NCBI GenBank assembly: GCA_026387485.1 | Contig: JAPLLQ010000076.1 | Location: forward strand, 43,716-50,132 | Source: Candidatus Omnitrophota bacterium | GTDB taxonomy: Bacteria > Omnitrophota > Gorgyraeia > Gygaellales > Profunditerraquicolaceae | Direction: 5' to 3' | DNA: 6,417 nt | Shown: piece after piece, positions 1 to 3,440 of the stretch | How positions within the stretch are numbered: position 1 is the first letter of the stretch | Layout: each line of letters opens with the position of its first letter | Made by a program: the position numbers and the translations under genes | The notes under the pieces: generated by a model | The model's input: the letters and a program-made list of their open reading frames with translations, nothing else | Told to the model about the DNA's origin: nothing | Databases searched by the model: none

Positions 1-1
1 T

Positions 2-856
2 ATCGTGCATAATGGCATCATTGAAAATTTTGAAGGCCTAAAAGCCCAGCTGATCAAAGAAGGCCATGAATTTTCCAGCCAGACCGATAGCGAGGTCATC
101 GCTCATCTGATTGAAAAGTTTTCTAAAGATAGCTCCCTTGAAGAAGCTGTGCGCAAGGCGCTAAAGCTTCTTTCCGGTTCTTTTGCTATCGGAGTTATAT
201 CTAAAAGAGAACCGGATAAGCTAATCGGTGCCCGTTTAGGTAGCCCCTTGATTATCGGTGTAGGCAAGGGCGAGAATTTTTTGGCCTCGGACGTGCCGGC
301 AGTAATGGAGCACACCAAAGAGGTAATCTTTTTGGAAGAGAACGAAATGGTAGTTTTAACCAAAGATAATATTAAAGTCACTGACTTCTCCGGAAAAGAA
401 ATTGCTAAAAAAGTTACTGCCATTAGCTGGGATATTGAGCAGGCTCAGAAGCAGGGATATGAGCACTTTATGTTAAAAGAGATTAATGAGCAGCCTAAAA
501 TCATCGAGGCCCTTTTAGGAGCGCGGATTGTCAAGGATAGCAATAAAATTTTTTTTACCGAACAGAATATCCCCGAAGAGAAATTAAAAAACCTCAAAAA
601 AATCTCGATTGTCGCCTGCGGCACTGCCTATCATGCAGGTTTAGTGGGTAAATATATTTTAGAATCCATTTGCGAGATACCTACATCGGTGGAGGTTTCC
701 AGTGAATTCCGCTACCACAAGCTCTTGATCGACAAAGGTTCTTTAGTTATCGCCATTAGTCAGTATCGGGCTCAAAGAGCTGGAAGGAGTGAAGGTCTAG
801 TGTCAGAGAAGCCAAGAAATATGGCGCGCCGGTGCTTTCAGTCTGTAATGTTTTAG
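2..856 (+). CDS. glmS: GlmS, glutamine-fructose-6-phosphate aminotransferase, N-terminal part (5'-truncated, frameshifted)
   Basis: Makes glucosamine-6-phosphate from fructose-6-phosphate and glutamine, the first step toward UDP-GlcNAc for peptidoglycan and LPS; cytoplasmic. The window opens inside the class II glutamine amidotransferase domain: the first residues, I-VHNGIIEN, match E. coli GlmS from about residue 96, and the Asn-Gly at 11-16 is the oxyanion-hole pair. Then come QTDSEVIAHL, SGSFAIGV, GSPLIIGVGKGENFLASD and the HFMLKEINEQP linker region. The first SIS (sugar isomerase) domain starts near 599 with VACGTAYHAG (Cys at 617-619) and EVSSEFRYHK. Homology is continuous until ISQ at 755-763; beyond that the frame reads unrelated residues to a stop at 854-856. 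The GTG at 5 is an internal Val, not a start; the true start lies left of the window. The gene continues in another frame at 802-1554. Confidence 0.95.
   Translation: MVHNGIIENFEGLKAQLIKEGHEFSSQTDSEVIAHLIEKFSKDSSLEEAVRKALKLLSGSFAIGVISKREPDKLIGARLGSPLIIGVGKGENFLASDVPAVMEHTKEVIFLEENEMVVLTKDNIKVTDFSGKEIAKKVTAISWDIEQAQKQGYEHFMLKEINEQPKIIEALLGARIVKDSNKIFFTEQNIPEEKLKNLKKISIVACGTAYHAGLVGKYILESICEIPTSVEVSSEFRYHKLLIDKGSLVIAISQYRAQRAGRSEGLVSEKPRNMARRCFQSVMF
764..801 (+). other. Frame break and replaced segment inside glmS
   Basis: Between ISQ (ends 763, frame of position 5) and VREAKKYGAPVLS (starts 802, frame of position 832) GlmS should read about ten residues, SGETADTLAG, i.e. 30 nt. The window has 38 nt here. 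Only TCGGGC (766-771, Ser-Gly in the downstream frame) fits; the rest encodes nothing like the ETxDT part of the motif in any frame and contains TGA at 790-792 in the downstream frame. These residues bind the phosphate of fructose-6-phosphate, so the gene as written could not make active enzyme. Flanking sequence is fully conserved, so a local assembly or sequencing error is more likely than a real mutation. Confidence 0.85.
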
Positions 857-1554
857 GCTCAACCTTGACCCGGGAATCCGAGGGGATAATTTATACCCAC
901 GCCGGCCCGGAGATTGGGGTAGCCTCAACCAAAGCCTATACTGCCCAGTTAATCGCGCTCTATCTTTTTGCTTTTTATCTGGCCAGAATTAAGAATACCT
1001 TATCCGATGAGAAACTTAAGAAATACCTCGATGAATTTAGAAGAGTACCTAAACTACAGGAGGAGATTTTAAAGCATCAAAAGGATATCGGCAAACTTAG
1101 CCGCAGGCATTCGCATTTTGGCTGCTTCTTATTCTTGGGCCGCAATATCAATTATCCCTCGGCATTAGAGGGCGCGCTAAAATTAAAAGAAATTTCTTAT
1201 ATCCCGGCAGAAGGCTACGCTGCCGGAGAGATGAAGCATGGCCCGATTGCCTTAATTGACGAGTACCGGGCAGTAGTCTGTATTGCGCCGGAATCCAAGG
1301 TTTATGAAAAAATGGTTTCCAATATTCAGGAGATCCGCAGCCGCGAAGGCCAGATTATTGCCATTGCTACCGAAGGAGACCAGAATATAAAAGAGCTAAC
1401 CGATGAAGTTATTTATATACCCAAAATAGACGAATTCTTCTCTCCCCTATTAGTGGCGCTTCCCTTGCAATTATTGGCGTATCATATCTCGGTAAAAAGA
1501 GGCGCTGATGTTGACCAGCCGCGTAATTTAGCCAAGTCAGTAACCGTTGAATAA
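802..1554 (+). CDS. glmS: GlmS C-terminal part (rest of SIS1, SIS2), after frame break
   Basis: Continuation of the same glmS gene in a new frame. It starts with VREAKKYGAPVLS, then CNVLGSTLTRES and the GPEIGVASTKAYTAQL stretch that ends the first SIS domain. The second SIS domain runs from about 1120 (FLFLGRNINYPSALEGALKLKEISYIPAEGYAAGEMKHGP). Residues matching E. coli Lys485 (1180-1182), Glu488 (1189-1191), His504 (1237-1239) and Lys603 (1534-1536) are all present, and the protein ends with DQPRNLAKSVTVE, the nearly invariant GlmS C-terminus that closes the active site. An ATG at 832 lies within the reading frame but is an internal Met-like codon position after the frame break (it is not a genuine start). 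The stop TAA overlaps the start of rsmI by one base, so the two are very likely co-transcribed and translationally coupled. Confidence 0.95.
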   Translation, partial: VREAKKYGAPVLSVCNVLGSTLTRESEGIIYTHAGPEIGVASTKAYTAQLIALYLFAFYLARIKNTLSDEKLKKYLDEFRRVPKLQEEILKHQKDIGKLSRRHSHFGCFLFLGRNINYPSALEGALKLKEISYIPAEGYAAGEMKHGPIALIDEYRAVVCIAPESKVYEKMVSNIQEIRSREGQIIAIATEGDQNIKELTDEVIYIPKIDEFFSPLLVALPLQLLAYHISVKRGADVDQPRNLAKSVTVE

Positions 1555-2207
1555 TGCTTTATATCGTCGCTACCCCGATAGGCAATCTTCAAGATATAAC
1601 CTTACGCGCCGTAGAAGTTTTAAAATCTGTCGATTTAATCGCCTGCGAAGATACCCGGCATACTAAAATCCTGCTCAATCATTACGGAATTAGCAAGCCC
1701 ACCACCAGTTTTTTTCAACATAATAGGTTTATCAAGGGTGAATACTTGCTTAATCTTTTAAAAGAGGGTAAACATATTGCTTTAGTTTCAGATGCCGGAA
1801 CACCCGGGATACTTGATCCCGGATATAACCTGATTAATTTAGCGATCAAAAATAATATTGAGTTAACTTTTATTCCCGGGCCCACGGCATTTATAAGCGC
1901 CTTAGTGCTTTCAGGCAAGCCAGCCCATGAATTTTATTTTGCCGGATTTCTTCCCAATAAGAAAATCAGCCGTAAGAATAAGTTGCGAGCATTAGCCAAA
2001 TTAAAGTGCACAGTTCTCTGTTATGAATCCTGCCACAGGATTTTAGCTACTCTTGAAGATATTCAGGAAGTATTTGGTGAAAGAGAGATTGTGGTCGCTA
2101 GAGAATTGACTAAGAAATTTGAAGAAGTTATCCGCGCCACCCCCCAAATCATCCTTGCCAAATTCAAACAAACCAAGCCCCGCGGCGAATTTGTACTGGT
2201 AATTTAA
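1554..2207 (+). CDS. rsmI: RsmI, 16S rRNA (cytidine-1402-2'-O)-methyltransferase
   Basis: Methylates the 2'-OH of C1402 in the decoding centre of 16S rRNA using S-adenosylmethionine; cytoplasmic, acts on the small subunit. The 217-residue product carries the tetrapyrrole-methylase-fold signatures of RsmI in order: LYIVATPIGNLQDITLRA (residues 2-19), ACEDTRHTKILL (about 31-42), LVSDAGTPGILDPG (about 78-91), PGPTAFISAL (about 108-117), FAGFLP (about 129-134), YESCHR (about 157-162), ARELTKKFEE (about 183-192) and the C-terminal RGEFVLVI. E. coli RsmI has about 286 residues; this protein stops right after GEFVLVI and so lacks the small C-terminal helical domain, as many bacterial homologues do. 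The ATG is set by the immediate LYIVATPIGNL motif and by the TAATG overlap with glmS. No separate promoter is visible; it depends on the glmS transcript. Confidence 0.96.
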   Translation: MLYIVATPIGNLQDITLRAVEVLKSVDLIACEDTRHTKILLNHYGISKPTTSFFQHNRFIKGEYLLNLLKEGKHIALVSDAGTPGILDPGYNLINLAIKNNIELTFIPGPTAFISALVLSGKPAHEFYFAGFLPNKKISRKNKLRALAKLKCTVLCYESCHRILATLEDIQEVFGEREIVVARELTKKFEEVIRATPQIILAKFKQTKPRGEFVLVI

Positions 2208-2216
2208 GCACAAAAT

Positions 2217-2249
2217 TGTCCAATCTGAACCTCAAGTAATGTCCAATTT
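2217..2249 (+). repeat. Pair of TGTCCAAT direct repeats
   Basis: TGTCCAATCT (2217-2226) and TGTCCAATTT (2240-2249) match at 9 of 10 positions with a 23-bp period, just after the rsmI stop codon. The outer AAATTG (2213-2218) and CAATTT (2244-2249) also form a short inverted repeat. Short repeated motifs of this sort occur at insertion-sequence ends and at regulator-binding sites. No transposase remnant is visible nearby, so the role is unknown. Confidence 0.45.
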
Positions 2250-2263
2250 AACCCTTTCAATCT

Positions 2264-2336
2264 AAAGCGTTTCCTTATCAAGGGGTTCCGCAGGCACACA
2301 CCCCGAAGCAGGGGATAGATATTAAGGAACCGCTTT
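2264..2336. repeat. Long imperfect palindrome / possible structured element between rsmI and the large gene
   Basis: AAAGCGTTTCCTTA (2264-2277) pairs with TAAGGAACCGCTTT (2323-2336) at 13 of 14 positions (one T-C mismatch). The 45-nt loop contains GGGG (2282-2285), CCCC (2301-2304) and GGGG (2311-2314), so CCCC can pair with either G-run in two mutually exclusive hairpins. GGTTCC in the loop (2284-2289) can also pair with GGAACC in the right arm (2326-2331), giving an alternative fold. No U-tract follows on the + strand, so it is not a standard intrinsic terminator. It lies between the operon and the next promoter, so it could be a 3'-end stabilising structure, a small RNA, or a miniature mobile or repetitive element. 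Confidence 0.5.
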
Positions 2337-2350
2337 CCTAAAACCTCTAT

Positions 2351-2378
2351 TTTACCCTTGTATTCTCTTACCTATAAT
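2351..2378 (+). promoter_or_regulatory. Sigma-70-type promoter for the large modular gene
   Basis: A perfect -10 hexamer TATAAT (2373-2378) lies 16 bp downstream of TTTACC (2351-2356), a 4/6 match to TTGACA, in an AT-rich stretch. A start of transcription would fall near 2385, giving a leader of about 45 nt before the ATG at 2431. A purine-rich AAGAGAAGA (2422-2430) directly before the ATG is a weak and closely spaced ribosome-binding site. Confidence 0.6.
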
Positions 2379-2430
2379 GCATACTTCTATTGTATTATAC
2401 ATGGCTGATAAACCATAAGTTAAGAGAAGA

Positions 2431-2514
2431 ATGAAAATCAAATCCTCTATATTTTTTAAGATTATTGCGCTTACTCTATGTTTTTTCATGTGCATAGAGC
2501 AATCTAGCTTTGCG
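2431..2514 (+). other. Sec signal peptide of the large modular protein
   Basis: Residues 1-28: basic start (MKIK), hydrophobic core IFFKIIALTLCFFM, polar IEQSS, and the likely signal peptidase I site SFA|QV after residue 28. The cysteines at 17 and 21 are not in a convincing lipobox, so a lipoprotein is not supported. The signal implies export across the inner membrane and matters for judging the enzyme-like domains downstream. Confidence 0.85.
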
Positions 2515-2790
2515 CAAGTGGCAGCACAAATAGATATCTCTGGCCACATTGCCGCTTTCCGTAATTCCATTACTCAGGATAAATTCCGTCCGCTGCACTT
2601 AAGATACCTATCTTATGATCCTATCCAGAATAATTTTAGATTACTTTTAGACAAGGGCACACTAAAGAACCCGCGAACTAACGAACTTGAGAACGCCTCT
2701 AAAGAGCTACTGAGGTATTTTTTGATCGGCGTATCTTTACCCAATAATTCTTTCTGGGTGAAGAGGATAATGTTATTGATTCGCTCTTAG
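2431..2790 (+). CDS. Large modular exported protein, N-terminal segment (frame broken near 2758)
   Basis: First 109 genuine residues of a very large protein. The ATG is chosen because a Sec signal peptide follows at once: MKIK, then a hydrophobic core and SSFA before Q29. The mature part begins QVAAQIDISGHIAAFRN and continues with FRPLHLRYLSYDPIQNNFRLLLD and ASKELLRYFLIGVSLPNNSFW. From memory these are hallmarks of the N-terminus of giant modular proteins of Omnitrophota; I know no biochemical function for it. After SFW (ends 2757) the frame reads VKRIMLLIRS and stops at 2788-2790, whereas the coherent protein resumes in the frame starting at 2760. The 119-residue product is therefore an artefact or the result of a mutation. 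The gene has its own promoter and lies 223 bp after rsmI. Confidence 0.85.
   Translation: MKIKSSIFFKIIALTLCFFMCIEQSSFAQVAAQIDISGHIAAFRNSITQDKFRPLHLRYLSYDPIQNNFRLLLDKGTLKNPRTNELENASKELLRYFLIGVSLPNNSFWVKRIMLLIRS
2757..2762 (+). other. Frame break in the large modular gene, probable small deletion
   Basis: Upstream coding is in the frame of 2431 up to TGG (2755-2757); downstream coding is in the frame of 2760 (EEDNVIDSLLAQTDIGK). Both sides are coherent and there is no slippery heptamer or stimulatory structure. In homologues I recall, SFWV is followed by a short NLRPD-like stretch before the DN-ID motif, which is missing here. Loss of 3n+1 bases fits the observed shift; a deletion between two TGAA copies, one of which remains at 2759-2762, would be one explanation. 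Confidence 0.75.
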
Positions 2791-3440
2791 CCCAGACTGA
2801 TATCGGCAAGGTTCTTTTGGAGGCGGATGTTCAGCTAAAAAAAGATACGGCTTTGGCGACCTCGCCGGATACCAAAGAAGGTAAGGAATATTGGGATAAA
2901 TTATATCGTAAGGCCGAAGAGATTTTCGGTAGCCAAAACGTTACTATTCCTACCTTAACCCGGCCCTGGGTTGTGCCGGGAGAGATCATTATCCGTGAGA
3001 CTAATGATAATGCCTATATTTATAAGGCGACTTTAAAAGTTATGTTAGAGGAGGATTATTTAAAGAATTCGGCAGTTTATAATTTTAAAGATGAGCGCTT
3101 AAAAGAATTAAATACTTACGCTTCGCAAATTTTACGCGAGAAAATTATTCCAAAACTCACCCAAGAAGTTAATACCTCTAAAAGATATGCTGCACTCCGC
3201 CAAGTGTATTATTCCTTAATTTTAGCCCAATGGTTTAAGCAGAGATTTTACGGCAAGGGTGGCCTTTACTCACATCTCATTGATACCAAAAACCTCAATG
3301 GCTTAACTTCTAAGGAAAGCTGGTCCAAGACCACCTACTTTCAGCAGTATCAAAAATCATTTAAAGACGGCGAATATAATTTTAAGCTTCCGGTATCTAC
3401 GCCCTTTGGCCAGACTATAAGAAGTTATTTTTCAGGGGGA
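2760..3440 (+). other. Conserved N-terminal module of the large protein
   Basis: Composite residues 110-336, together with the mature N-terminus, form one folded, mostly helical unit without recognisable enzyme motifs. Landmarks are LLAQTDIGKVLLEADVQLKKD, EYWDKLYRKAEEIFGSQN, TRPWVVPGEIIIRE, AYIYKATLKVML, LREKIIPKLTQEVNTSKRY, WSKTTYFQQYQKSF and GQTIRSYFSGG. The text is coherent, rich in charged helices, and similar to what I recall at the start of other giant proteins in the same phylum. It is probably the shared anchor or assembly part to which different cargo modules are joined. Role unknown. Confidence 0.6.

Noticed and set aside
103..423. Open frame on the minus strand inside glmS (106 codons)
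   Set aside because: Antisense shadow of well-conserved glmS coding sequence; no family-like features.
2264..2350. Intrinsic terminator for glmS-rsmI
   Set aside because: A stem exists but the loop is 45 nt and no run of T follows on the plus strand.
2390..2400. Second possible -10 box (TATTAT)
   Set aside because: No matching -35 at proper spacing; TATAAT at 2373 is far better.
2401..2418. Five-codon upstream ORF (MADKP) in the leader of the large gene
   Set aside because: No ribosome-binding site and too short to distinguish from chance, although it is in frame with the ATG at 2431.
2352..2570. Minus-strand open frame covering promoter and signal peptide
   Set aside because: It overlaps the TATAAT promoter and the clear signal peptide on the plus strand.
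2750..2770. Programmed ribosomal frameshift
   Set aside because: No X-XXY-YYZ slippery heptamer, no strong downstream structure, and part of an expected conserved stretch seems to be missing, which points to a deletion.
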